A stretch of DNA of 61,861 bases from a virus. The first letter of the stretch is position 1; every line of letters starts with the position of its first letter. A program made the translations under genes and the position numbers. Positions 8,491 through 16,458 of this stretch are shown here, in pieces. The notes under the pieces were generated by a model that saw only the letters and a program-made list of their open reading frames with translations, was not told the DNA's origin and did no database searches. Where the stretch lies: positions 1-61,861 of the IMG/VR virus record IMGVR_UViG_3300042472_000345; one strand, written 5' to 3'.

Positions 8491-10044
8491 ATGAGTATTC
8501 AAACTATCCCAGGGTTAACTGGTTTTACTTACGCTAGAGTAGCCTCTATGGACAAGCGTGCTGTAGGTAAACTTACAGACTCTAACCACTTGGAGTCTTT
8601 TCACTCCACTGAACCAGCTGACTATGATAAAAAAATCATCAGCTTGTACACTCAGAGTTCATTGTACAGCAATGACTTCTTAGACATGATCAACAAAAGC
8701 ACACCTTATTACATTGATAATAATAGTGATGCTTGGAAATGGCAAATTGCTGTTCCTTACAAGTTCCCAAAAATCATTGATATTCCTACTTCTACAGTAG
8801 AGAATAACAAACCAGGGATTGATGGACAAGAATTTACTTTAGTATTAGATACTAATGAGTTCTCTAAAAACGCTATCGTTTCTGTAGGTTCACGTCAGTA
8901 TGGTCCTCGTTTCTATGTAATCAAAGATCCTATTCCATGGAACATGGGTTACTTGTACAGTTTCAACTTAGTAACTGACAATCCAACAATTGATTTTGTA
9001 AACTCTACTTTCTTACAAGTTGGTGTTGAGTTAGAATTGGTTGATGCTGCTATTGGTGAGTTTGACCAAGACTTATTAGGATTGCCTCGTTTAGGTGAGC
9101 AAATCACAATGTTCGAATCTTTAGGTTCTGCATATGGATATGAGCACAAAATCACTGAATGGGCTGATGATAAAATGATGGTTGATGCTTCTGGTAAGCC
9201 TCTTGATATTTTAGTATATGCTCCACAAAGACGTAACCAATTACCTTTAACTCGTAATGATGTTAAATGGGAGCCATTTGTTGAGTTCTGGATGCGTAAA
9301 TCTATGTTGGAATTAAAAGTTAAACGTATGATCTGGGCTAAACCAGGTACAGTTAAATCTGGTGGTTCACAACAAAACTTGAAACGTACATCTGCAGGTG
9401 TTTACCACAGAATGCGTAACAATGGTAACTTAGTACAATATAACAGAGGTGAATTCTCTGCTAACTTGATTCGTTCAGTATTTGGAGATTTATTCTACAG
9501 ACGTGTGGACGTTAAAGATAGACGAGTTAAAATGTACACTAACGAAGCTGGATTCGACGTATTCCAACAAGCTTTGAAAACTGATGCATTAAACTCAGGA
9601 TTAACTTTCATGGCTGACTCTGGAAACAGATACATGCAAGGAGAAGGACAACACATCACTTACAACTTTGCATTTGATGCAATGGTAACTCGTGAGACTG
9701 GTCGTGTTGAATTGATTCACTTGAAAGAATTAGATTTACCACAATCTAACTTAGAGTTTGGACAAAACAAAAAGAGCACTCCAGTATTTATGGTGTTTGA
9801 TGTTTCTCCAATGTCTGATGGTTCAATGGTAAACAACATTCGTGAGGTACGTATGAAAGGTGCGCCTTCTATGACTTGGGGTTATATTGATGGAACTCGT
9901 CACCACTTAGGTTTTGCTAAATCTCAAGGTATGAGCTCTGCTAACAAATTCCCAGGATACGAAATCTGGATGAAAGATCGTTGCGATGTATTCATCGAAG
10001 ACTTATCAAGAACTGTGTTGATCGAAGAAATCCCACAATTCTAA
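8491..10044 (+). CDS. Major capsid protein (517 aa)
   Basis: Position after portal and scaffold, length of about 500 residues and composition fit the HK97-fold major capsid protein of crAss-like phages. The long N-terminal arm (about residues 1-90), the aromatic-rich body and the C-terminal stretch YEIWMKDRCDVFIEDL are consistent, although HK97 folds have no sequence motif that proves it. Codon use differs from its neighbours: arginine is often CGT where most genes here use AGA, and C-ending codons such as AAC and TAC are frequent. This suggests selection for very high expression. It is followed by a strongly structured non-coding region. Confidence 0.85.
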   Translation: MSIQTIPGLTGFTYARVASMDKRAVGKLTDSNHLESFHSTEPADYDKKIISLYTQSSLYSNDFLDMINKSTPYYIDNNSDAWKWQIAVPYKFPKIIDIPTSTVENNKPGIDGQEFTLVLDTNEFSKNAIVSVGSRQYGPRFYVIKDPIPWNMGYLYSFNLVTDNPTIDFVNSTFLQVGVELELVDAAIGEFDQDLLGLPRLGEQITMFESLGSAYGYEHKITEWADDKMMVDASGKPLDILVYAPQRRNQLPLTRNDVKWEPFVEFWMRKSMLELKVKRMIWAKPGTVKSGGSQQNLKRTSAGVYHRMRNNGNLVQYNRGEFSANLIRSVFGDLFYRRVDVKDRRVKMYTNEAGFDVFQQALKTDALNSGLTFMADSGNRYMQGEGQHITYNFAFDAMVTRETGRVELIHLKELDLPQSNLEFGQNKKSTPVFMVFDVSPMSDGSMVNNIREVRMKGAPSMTWGYIDGTRHHLGFAKSQGMSSANKFPGYEIWMKDRCDVFIEDLSRTVLIEEIPQF

Positions 10045-10245
10045 TAAAAATAACAGTACTTACTACGCTACCCATTCAGAACAGCGTCCCAGAGTAAGTC
10101 GTAAATCGAAAAGAATTCCCCCCTATCCCCCACTCTCTCCCACCTTGGGGGGAAAACTTTTCAAACAGAATGATGGACTTATGTCGCATTATCCTTCGAT
10201 GGGTACATTCTGCAAAGTATAAACCAATTTTAATTAAACTACATT
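10045..10245 (+). ncRNA. Highly structured non-coding element after the capsid gene (candidate RNA)
   Basis: This 201-nt gap holds three stable helices in a row. P1: 10058-10064 with 10093-10099 (7 bp), continued by 10065-10069 with 10083-10087 (5 bp) across a 5-nt bulge. P2: 10108-10113 with 10157-10162 (6 bp), a 2x2 internal loop, then 10116-10123 with 10147-10154 (8 bp including six G-C pairs); its 23-nt loop is almost all pyrimidine. P3: 10166-10172 with 10206-10212 (7 bp) enclosing a small hairpin around 10175-10194. The P1 loop segment TACCCAT (10069-10075) is also complementary to ATGGGTA (10199-10205), so a long-range contact is possible. It may terminate or protect the capsid mRNA, or act as a free RNA. 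Confidence 0.6.
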
Positions 10246-11217
10246 ATGGGCAAGTTAGGCAAAATCTCTACAATAAAAAGAGACTATTCAAATAGCGCAC
10301 AGTTGCAAACAATGCAAAGTGAACTATCACGAAAAGGTATGACACGTATTCCTGGAACAGGAGTATTTAAATATCCTTACAAAGAGTTAGATGGACAGTA
10401 TAGAACAGGATTAGATCCAAATGCTTCTTATATTAGAAGAATTGCTGATGAAACAGAACGTGAACTAGAAATAGAACGTGTTACAAAACTTCGTCAAAAA
10501 TTAGAAGCTGCATTAGGTGACATTGATCTTGGTCCTCGTTCTAAGTTTTGGAACTATGGATTATCAACATCTACAGATGATCAAACACATGTACAACCTG
10601 TGAAACTATTAGATGGTGATAACTATTATGATCTTATGGTTCCTTTTCAAGAATTAGCATTTTCATGGTTAAGAGTACATCCAACCATTGCAAGTTCTTA
10701 TCAATCTTGGGAAAGAGGAGAATATCCTGCAGAAACACAGTTTTATGTTGTTGATGATGAAATTGAAAATACAATTATATTCAAGAAAAAACAATTGATC
10801 AACAAAGCAATTGTGAAATTTGATTCTATGACTCCTGAGAAGAAACGTAAAGTTGCAAGACTTTTAGGACTTCCAGTTACAGAAGACACTAAAGAAGAAG
10901 TTGTTTACAACCAAGTAGATAACGTTCTTAAACAAGCAGAGTTTAAATCTGGTACATTCCAAGGATTAAATCCTGTAGAAGTGTTTAGTAGGTTTGCTGA
11001 CATGAAAGAAAACTTGTTACATATTAAAGATTTAGTTAAACAAGCAACATCACATTCTATCTACAGAGTGAAACCAAATGGTAGAGTTTATGAAGGAGAG
11101 TATGAAATTGCAGTTGATGAAGAGTCATTAATTAAATTCTTAATTGATGATGATAACCAAGATGATTTAATCACTCTTGAGCAGAAATTAAAAACTAAAA
11201 AACTAGCTTCTATTTAA
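10246..11217 (+). CDS. Virion structural protein, head or connector candidate (323 aa)
   Basis: First gene after the capsid gene and its structured spacer. The N-terminus is basic and extended (MGKLGKISTIKRDYSNSAQ), followed by mixed alpha/beta sequence and a charged helical C-terminal third. No enzyme motif, signal or membrane segment is seen. Crassvirales place head-associated and ring proteins in this interval, so a capsid-vertex, minor head or head-tail connector role is most likely. I cannot name the exact homologue. Its leader (ATAAACCAA, then ACTACATTATGG at the start) is nearly the same as that of the scaffold candidate gene at 7187, which points to shared translational or transcriptional control. 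A hairpin terminator overlaps its stop. Confidence 0.7.
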   Translation: MGKLGKISTIKRDYSNSAQLQTMQSELSRKGMTRIPGTGVFKYPYKELDGQYRTGLDPNASYIRRIADETERELEIERVTKLRQKLEAALGDIDLGPRSKFWNYGLSTSTDDQTHVQPVKLLDGDNYYDLMVPFQELAFSWLRVHPTIASSYQSWERGEYPAETQFYVVDDEIENTIIFKKKQLINKAIVKFDSMTPEKKRKVARLLGLPVTEDTKEEVVYNQVDNVLKQAEFKSGTFQGLNPVEVFSRFADMKENLLHIKDLVKQATSHSIYRVKPNGRVYEGEYEIAVDEESLIKFLIDDDNQDDLITLEQKLKTKKLASI

Positions 11218-11230
11218 GAGGTTAGTTTTT
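11198..11230 (+). terminator. Weak terminator spanning a stop codon
   Basis: AAAAACTA (11198-11205) pairs with TAGTTTTT (11223-11230). The TAA stop at 11215-11217 is in the loop and the U-run forms the 3' arm, followed by AAAAAT. It is A/T-rich and so only moderately stable. Partial termination before the next gene is possible. Confidence 0.4.
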
Positions 11231-11243
11231 AAAAATATAAAAC

Positions 11244-11975
11244 ATGATACCAGTAGATAGTCTATTATACAAGATTGACCAAAGATTGAATAAGCTATCA
11301 ACTAATGAGCACCAACAGATTCAACTTGAAGATAAAATCTTAGCTCTGAATGAGGCTCAGATCAAGTTGATAAAGCAAAAGATTGACAACATTAGTACTG
11401 TGAGTCAAATGGGTTTAGACTCATTTAAAAAACGTTACGAAGATCTACAAAGTTTAGTGATGGATTATAATCATCAACCATTAGAGCTTGTAGAATCAGA
11501 TAAAGAAATACATCAGTGGAAAGCTAACATACATCAATTAGAACCACAATATATGTTCTATGTAGATTCATATGTGTTAGCTGATAAAGGAAGATGTAAA
11601 AACAGAAAGATCTGGATTAACAGAGATCTTGCAAAACATGGGGATCTTCAGTTTATTATGAACAACGATCATTACAAACCAAGTTTTGAATATCAAGAAA
11701 CATTTAATCTTTTATCCTCTGATGATATAAGTGTATTTACAGATGGGACGTTCACTCCTAATACTATAAATATAATGTACATGAGATATCCAGTTTACAT
11801 AAATAAAACAGGATTCATTATGTTTGATGGTCAACCATCATTTGATCAAGACTGTGAACTTGAAATGTATCTAGAAGATGAATTGTTAGATTTAACAGTT
11901 GAGAATCTAGCAATGTATACAGAGAATCAAAGTGCAGTTCAAAATGCACAATATAGAATACAAACAAACGAATAA
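11244..11975 (+). CDS. Virion structural protein, head-tail connector candidate (243 aa)
   Basis: The N-terminal 75 residues are a helical coiled coil (from MIPVDSLLYKIDQRLNKLS to about FKKRYEDLQS). The rest is beta-rich with many aromatic residues (NIMYMRYPVYINKTGFIMFDG), ending in a helical segment. This mix resembles small connector or ring proteins located between capsid and tail genes in this phage group. No catalytic motif is present. The leader is A-rich without a Shine-Dalgarno site. Function is inferred from position only. Confidence 0.65.
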   Translation: MIPVDSLLYKIDQRLNKLSTNEHQQIQLEDKILALNEAQIKLIKQKIDNISTVSQMGLDSFKKRYEDLQSLVMDYNHQPLELVESDKEIHQWKANIHQLEPQYMFYVDSYVLADKGRCKNRKIWINRDLAKHGDLQFIMNNDHYKPSFEYQETFNLLSSDDISVFTDGTFTPNTINIMYMRYPVYINKTGFIMFDGQPSFDQDCELEMYLEDELLDLTVENLAMYTENQSAVQNAQYRIQTNE

Positions 11976-12000
11976 ATTTTTAACTTAATAAATAAATAAA

Positions 12001-13164
12001 ATGGCAGATTTTTCTTTAACTACTGTCTTTGTAGTACCAGGTTTTCAGAGCTCATTGCCTGTAAATGGTAGCCCTACACAAGACTTAGCAGCTGGTGAAG
12101 TAGGTATTTTTGGTAGCAACTATGAAGCTACTGCAACCCCTAGTTCTTTTAAGTATTTTTACATTGCCCAAGGTAGAACAAACACGTATTTGCAAGGAAC
12201 AAAACGTTCTGATAAAATTGCAGGATGTGGTGGTGGATTTGGTGGATGTAACTCAAATGTAACTGAATGGTACAAAGTGACTGGATGTCCTACTCCTATT
12301 AACCAAATCACTGATGTTGATCAATGGAATGTAAAATGTGGTGACGTTGTAACTTTAACATTACGTGCTCACTCTTCTTACATTGACACATTGTACTTCA
12401 ATGGTTTCACTCGTTCAGTAACTGTACAAGCACCTTGTTGTGATTGTGGTGGTGATCCTTGTGACACTGTTGATGTTGATGCTTTGATTGATCAATTCAT
12501 TGTAAAATTAGAAGCACAAGCTCCTGGTATCAACCCTGATAACATTAGCTTCAACACATTCTTTACATTTGCAAATGTAGGTGGTACAATTTTACGTATT
12601 ACAGGAAAACCATTAACTAAATATGGTCAACCATGTGACGTTGCTGCGTTCCCATTTGAATATGACAGAATGTATTTCAGAACTTTTGTATACAATGGTC
12701 CTGCAACTACAGCTGACTTTATCGTAGCTGATAATTGTAACATTGTTGCTGAAGCTGTTGTTACACAAACATCTAACTATGCTAGAGGTACATCTGCAGA
12801 AATTGCTCAATTAGAGAAAAACTTCTACAGCTACCAAGCAGGTTACTTGAAACACTTATACAGAATGGCTGGTTACAATGGTAACTTTGAGTCTTGGGTT
12901 GTTGATGGTACAACTTATGATACTTTCTACATCAAATTTAATGAGCTAGACAAGTCTGCTTATCAATGGGGTGATTATATTCATGAAGATTCAATGGTGA
13001 TCCTTGCAGTTGCAACTGGTTCAGGTATTGGTAGCGATATTCAAGATGCGTTAGAAGATGCTCTTGGTGAAGCATACGATGATTCAGGAGTATGTCTTAC
13101 TACAACATCTACTACTACAGCAACACCACCAACAACAACGACTACTACTACTACTGCTCCATAA
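12001..13164 (+). CDS. Abundant virion protein with polythreonine tail (387 aa)
   Basis: The body is beta-rich with paired cysteines (CGGGFGGC near residues 76-83 and CCDCGGDPC near 148-156). It ends in a Thr/Pro tail from about residue 364 made of runs of threonine. Codon choice (CGT arginine, AAC, TAC) resembles the major capsid gene, not the fibre genes, and suggests high expression. A capsid decoration, head-fibre or other abundant surface protein is therefore more likely than a minor part. The polythreonine tail matches the linkers of the downstream fibre array, so the protein may end in a glycosylated or flexible stalk. A strong terminator follows 28 nt after the stop. Confidence 0.7.
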   Translation: MADFSLTTVFVVPGFQSSLPVNGSPTQDLAAGEVGIFGSNYEATATPSSFKYFYIAQGRTNTYLQGTKRSDKIAGCGGGFGGCNSNVTEWYKVTGCPTPINQITDVDQWNVKCGDVVTLTLRAHSSYIDTLYFNGFTRSVTVQAPCCDCGGDPCDTVDVDALIDQFIVKLEAQAPGINPDNISFNTFFTFANVGGTILRITGKPLTKYGQPCDVAAFPFEYDRMYFRTFVYNGPATTADFIVADNCNIVAEAVVTQTSNYARGTSAEIAQLEKNFYSYQAGYLKHLYRMAGYNGNFESWVVDGTTYDTFYIKFNELDKSAYQWGDYIHEDSMVILAVATGSGIGSDIQDALEDALGEAYDDSGVCLTTTSTTTATPPTTTTTTTTAP

Positions 13165-13192
13165 GTATAATAGTAAGAACTAATAACTAATT

Positions 13193-13234
13193 AAAAAGGG
13201 GAAGGAAGGTTTTAACTTTCTCTTCCCTTTTTTT
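13193..13234 (+). terminator. Intrinsic terminator
   Basis: AAAAAGGGGAAG (13193-13204) pairs, with one bulged G, with CTTCCCTTTTT (from 13222), and a T-run reaches 13234. The loop side contains further GGAAGG/CTTTC pairing. It closes the operon that ends with the polythreonine-tailed virion protein at 12001-13164. Confidence 0.7.
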
Positions 13235-13250
13235 ATTAAAATTAAAAATT

Positions 13251-13814
13251 ATGCCAACATTAAAGTTAGATTTCTTAGTAGTTCCTACATATAACACATT
13301 AACTCTTGGGGTGATAGATGCGTCTACATATCCTACAGATCCTCCTGTTGTCACATCTCCAACAATTGAAATAAATATTCCTGGATTTGATACTGCAATT
13401 CTTGCGTTTGATGTAAATAATTTTAATATCTTTACATCATCAAGTTTAGGCATTACTGCATCAGGTGTAAACCAACCTCTTCCTGATGGAGTTTATCATT
13501 TAAAATACTCTGTAGCTCCAGCATATGAAAACTTTGTAGAGAAAACAATTATTCGTGTTGATAGATTACAAGAAAGATTTGATGAAGCATTCATGAAACT
13601 TGAAATGATGGAATGTGATAGAGCAATTAGAACACAATCAAAAGTGGAATTAAGCTCAATATATTTCTTCATACAAGGAGCAATTGCAGCAGCAAACAAC
13701 TGTGCAATTGTCGAATCAAACAAACTATATAATCAGGCATCCATTATGTTAAATAATTTTAACAAAAACAATTGTGGTTGTTCTGGAAATAATTATGCAA
13801 TAAACTTTTATTAA
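13251..13814 (+). CDS. Virion structural protein, unknown (187 aa)
   Basis: The N-terminal 100 residues are beta-rich, resembling an immunoglobulin-like domain, and end in LPDGVYHLKYSVAP. The C-terminal 85 residues are helical with conserved-looking cysteines (MMECDRAI, ANNCAI, NNCGCSGN). This two-part layout occurs in a protein family I have seen in other Bacteroidota phages next to fibre genes, but I cannot give its function. It starts a cluster with the two small Cys-containing genes that follow. All three probably build or anchor the fibre apparatus. It begins just after a terminator, though I see no clear promoter in the short gap. Confidence 0.65.
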   Translation: MPTLKLDFLVVPTYNTLTLGVIDASTYPTDPPVVTSPTIEINIPGFDTAILAFDVNNFNIFTSSSLGITASGVNQPLPDGVYHLKYSVAPAYENFVEKTIIRVDRLQERFDEAFMKLEMMECDRAIRTQSKVELSSIYFFIQGAIAAANNCAIVESNKLYNQASIMLNNFNKNNCGCSGNNYAINFY

Positions 13815-13815
13815 T

Positions 13816-13926
13816 ATGGCTGCTTGTGGAAATTGTGGGGCTAGTGTGGGCTGTGGATGCCAACTAAAGAATGGGTTATGTGGAAAATGTCAAAGTGCTC
13901 CTCCTAAACCCCAACCTAAAAAATAA
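13816..13926 (+). CDS. Cysteine-rich micro-protein (36 aa)
   Basis: An ATG at 13816, 2 nt after the preceding stop, opens 36 codons ending in TAA at 13924. The protein has CGNC near residues 4-7, CGC at 13-15, CGKC at 22-25 and a Pro/Lys tail (APPKPQPKK). Two CxxC knuckles suggest a zinc ribbon or a metal-stabilised peptide. It is 5 nt from the next gene, so it is in the operon. It is short, but the regular CxxC spacing and tight packing between two genes make it credible. Its function is unknown; a small structural staple is one option. Confidence 0.65.
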   Translation: MAACGNCGASVGCGCQLKNGLCGKCQSAPPKPQPKK

Positions 13927-13931
13927 TAATT

Positions 13932-14198
13932 ATGTTATCACCTAGACTAACCAATTGTCCAGAGTGTGCAAACATTCCTTCTCTGATTGCAGAGATTGAT
14001 TGTAAAATTGCAGATATGGCTAATAGCTTATACAACAATGTTGTATTCATGCTTAACCAATCTTTTGCAGGAAGTGTTATGTTTGATCTTTTAAACTATA
14101 AAAGAATCCTTACATACAAATATCATAATCCAAGTTATGCTAGTCAGTATTCTGTGAATATGATTGCTAGTAAAATTAAACTTTTAAAATTCAAATAA
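13932..14198 (+). CDS. Small virion-associated protein, unknown (88 aa)
   Basis: Short helical protein beginning MLSPRLTNCPECANIPS, with a CPEC knuckle near residues 9-12 and one further Cys near 24, ending in a basic segment (KIKLLKFK). It lies 1 base before the first tail-collar-type fibre gene and right after the Cys-rich micro-gene. I recognise the arrangement, not the function. A chaperone or adaptor for the fibres is a reasonable guess. Confidence 0.6.
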   Translation: MLSPRLTNCPECANIPSLIAEIDCKIADMANSLYNNVVFMLNQSFAGSVMFDLLNYKRILTYKYHNPSYASQYSVNMIASKIKLLKFK

Positions 14199-14199
14199 G

Positions 14200-15339
14200 A
14201 TGTCTTGTACAAATTGCTTTAATGGGTGTACTGAAACTAATTCAGATCAATGTATTAGATACACAGGAGAAGATGTTCCTGCATTAGGCATTAGTCATGG
14301 TGATAGTCTTTTGGCTGTAGAGAATGCAATTACAACATTTCTTGTTCCTGTATTAACAGGAGAAGGAATTAAACCTATAGTTGATGAGAGCATTATTTGT
14401 AATGTAGTTAAACAGTTTCTTCCAACATGTACACAGTGTACAGGATTCACATTAAATGAAGTCTTAACAGCAATTATTAAAGCAGCATGTTTATTACAAG
14501 AACAAATAGATGATCTTGTTGCAGAATTTGAAGCTTTAAATGCTGATTATAATATAGATTGTCTTGATAGTGTAACAGCATCGTCTGGTACACATGACAT
14601 ACTTCAAGCTGCAATTGATAAAATTTGTGAGCTAGAAGTTAACCTTGGAGCATTAGCTCTTGATCTTGCTACAAACTATTATACTAAAGCACAGGTTGAT
14701 GCAGTTGTCGCAAATTACGTCCCACCTGGTTCAAATTTAGTTAAGAATAAAATGATTCCCTATGTAGCTGTTCCATTTTTTGCTACAGACTTATCAATGT
14801 TTGATCCTACAGGCGCAGGCATAGGTGATTGGATTGATATTTATTTATGTGTTGGATCTAGTAGTAATTCACAAGTACCAGATATACGAGGAAGAGTTCT
14901 TGTTGGAGTTACAACAAATGTTCCAGGAGGACCAATGGATCCAGATGTTGTTCCTAATATGGGAACAGGTGGATTTAATCCTGCGTATACAATAAATACT
15001 ATATATGGAAGTAACAGTATAACACTTGGTGTTACACAAATGCCTACGCATACACATATTATAGATGTAATAAATCCTCCACATAGTCATTTTGTAGCTG
15101 CAGTACAAGGAGGAACATTATCATATCCTGCAAATCCTATCAATCCTATAACATCATATGTAGATTATTCTGATACAGGTAGTTATAGATTTTCATCATC
15201 TTCTCTTCCAGCAACAGTAGGACCAACATCAGCTACTACCACTGCAGTAACTGCAACTGCTCAGAATACAGGAAATGGGCTTCCTCATTCAAATATACAA
15301 CCTGTAATTGCTTGTAATTATATAATATATATACCTTAA
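14200..15339 (+). CDS. Tail-collar-type receptor-binding protein, copy 1 (379 aa)
   Basis: The N-terminal 80 residues form an adaptor module (CTNCFNGC, then CIRYTGEDVPALGI and an ENAI box) shared with three other genes nearby. A helical segment follows (about 85-170). The C-terminal domain has tail-collar features: PDIRGRVLVGV near residue 227, LGVTQMPTHTH near 275-285, a His-rich loop and the ending LPHSNIQPVIACNYIIYI. Phage collar domains bind metal through such HxH loops and mediate host binding. The gene after it is a paralogue of similar length, so a duplication gave two receptor-binding variants. Expected location is the outer tail. Confidence 0.8.
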   Translation: MSCTNCFNGCTETNSDQCIRYTGEDVPALGISHGDSLLAVENAITTFLVPVLTGEGIKPIVDESIICNVVKQFLPTCTQCTGFTLNEVLTAIIKAACLLQEQIDDLVAEFEALNADYNIDCLDSVTASSGTHDILQAAIDKICELEVNLGALALDLATNYYTKAQVDAVVANYVPPGSNLVKNKMIPYVAVPFFATDLSMFDPTGAGIGDWIDIYLCVGSSSNSQVPDIRGRVLVGVTTNVPGGPMDPDVVPNMGTGGFNPAYTINTIYGSNSITLGVTQMPTHTHIIDVINPPHSHFVAAVQGGTLSYPANPINPITSYVDYSDTGSYRFSSSSLPATVGPTSATTTAVTATAQNTGNGLPHSNIQPVIACNYIIYIP

Positions 15340-15349
15340 TTTTATTAAT

Positions 15350-16456
15350 ATGTCTTGCACAAATTGTTATAATGGTTGCGCTGAGATTGTTTCTGATCAA
15401 TGCGTTAGATATACAGGGGTCGATGTACCTCTATTAGGTATTCACAATGGTGACACTCTTCTCACTGTTGAGAATGCAATCATTTCATTTGTTACACCTT
15501 TTCTTGATGGATCAGGTATAAAACCTATTATTGATCCAGATATAATATGTGATGTAGTTAGACAGTATATTCCTACGTGTGTAGAATGTAATGGATTTAA
15601 CTTGAATGATGTATTGTCAGCAATTATAAAAGCTACATGTAATCTTCAAGAACAAATAGACGCTATTGTAGCAGAGCTTGCAGTATTAAATGCACCTTAT
15701 GATAGTGACTGTTTAGTACTTTCTCCAAATGCAGATACACATACTATTGTACAAGCTGTAATAAATAAACTTTGTGAAGTAGAAGCTGACCTTGCTATAT
15801 TAGCATTAGATGTTTCTACAAATTATATTAGAATTGATCAAATCAATAACTACATTGCTGCATACATTAATAGTAGTACAAGCGATTTAGTAAATGCTAA
15901 AATGATTCCATTTGTAGCATTAGAGTTCTATGGTGATTTAATTGGTAAGTTCGATGCTACTGGTGCAGGTATTGGAGCATGGAAAGATATTAATTTATGT
16001 AATGGAAACAATAACACTCCTGATAAACGAGGTAGAGTTGCTGTTTGTGCAATAACAGATATGGGTGGTGGTCAATTGGATCCAGAAGTAGATCCTGCAG
16101 TAAATCCATCATTTAATCCTAATTATGTAATAAATGATAATAGTCATGGTGTTAATTTTATAACACTTAATGAATTTCAATTACCTAGTCATGCACATAA
16201 TAATACTGTTTTTACAGCATTGGAACAAACACCACATACACATGGTTTGACAGGAGGTGTAGTTATGTTTGGTGGACCTTATGGATTAAATTATGCTAGT
16301 GACTTTGCTTTCTTTGCAAAATATGATACAGATCCACAACTTGCTAATATAACAGTAAATACTACAATAAATAATGCTTACACAGGTGGTAATCTACCTC
16401 ATTCAAATATCCAACCAGTTTACCCTTGTTATTATATAATGTATATACCAACTTAA
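15350..16456 (+). CDS. Tail-collar-type receptor-binding protein, copy 2 (368 aa)
   Basis: Paralogue of the gene just upstream: the same N-terminal module (CTNCYNGC, then CVRYTGVDVPLLGI), the same helical middle and the same collar C-terminus (PDKRGRVAVC, QLPSHAHN, LPHSNIQPVYPCYYIMYIPT). The adaptor is more alike than the tip between the two copies. That is the pattern expected when a fixed attachment domain carries diverging receptor-binding tips. Ten bases separate the copies. Confidence 0.8.
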   Translation: MSCTNCYNGCAEIVSDQCVRYTGVDVPLLGIHNGDTLLTVENAIISFVTPFLDGSGIKPIIDPDIICDVVRQYIPTCVECNGFNLNDVLSAIIKATCNLQEQIDAIVAELAVLNAPYDSDCLVLSPNADTHTIVQAVINKLCEVEADLAILALDVSTNYIRIDQINNYIAAYINSSTSDLVNAKMIPFVALEFYGDLIGKFDATGAGIGAWKDINLCNGNNNTPDKRGRVAVCAITDMGGGQLDPEVDPAVNPSFNPNYVINDNSHGVNFITLNEFQLPSHAHNNTVFTALEQTPHTHGLTGGVVMFGGPYGLNYASDFAFFAKYDTDPQLANITVNTTINNAYTGGNLPHSNIQPVYPCYYIMYIPT

Positions 16457-16458
16457 TT

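Noticed and set aside
10058-10212. tRNA or self-cleaving ribozyme in the post-capsid gap
   Set aside because: No cloverleaf with T-loop GTTCRA and acceptor stem could be built, and the hammerhead core CTGATGA is absent on both strands. Other ribozyme classes were not excluded by computation.
16426-16458. Earlier TTG start for the modular fibre gene
   Set aside because: It lies inside the previous coding region and adds no conserved residues. The ATG at 16459 fits the sister genes.
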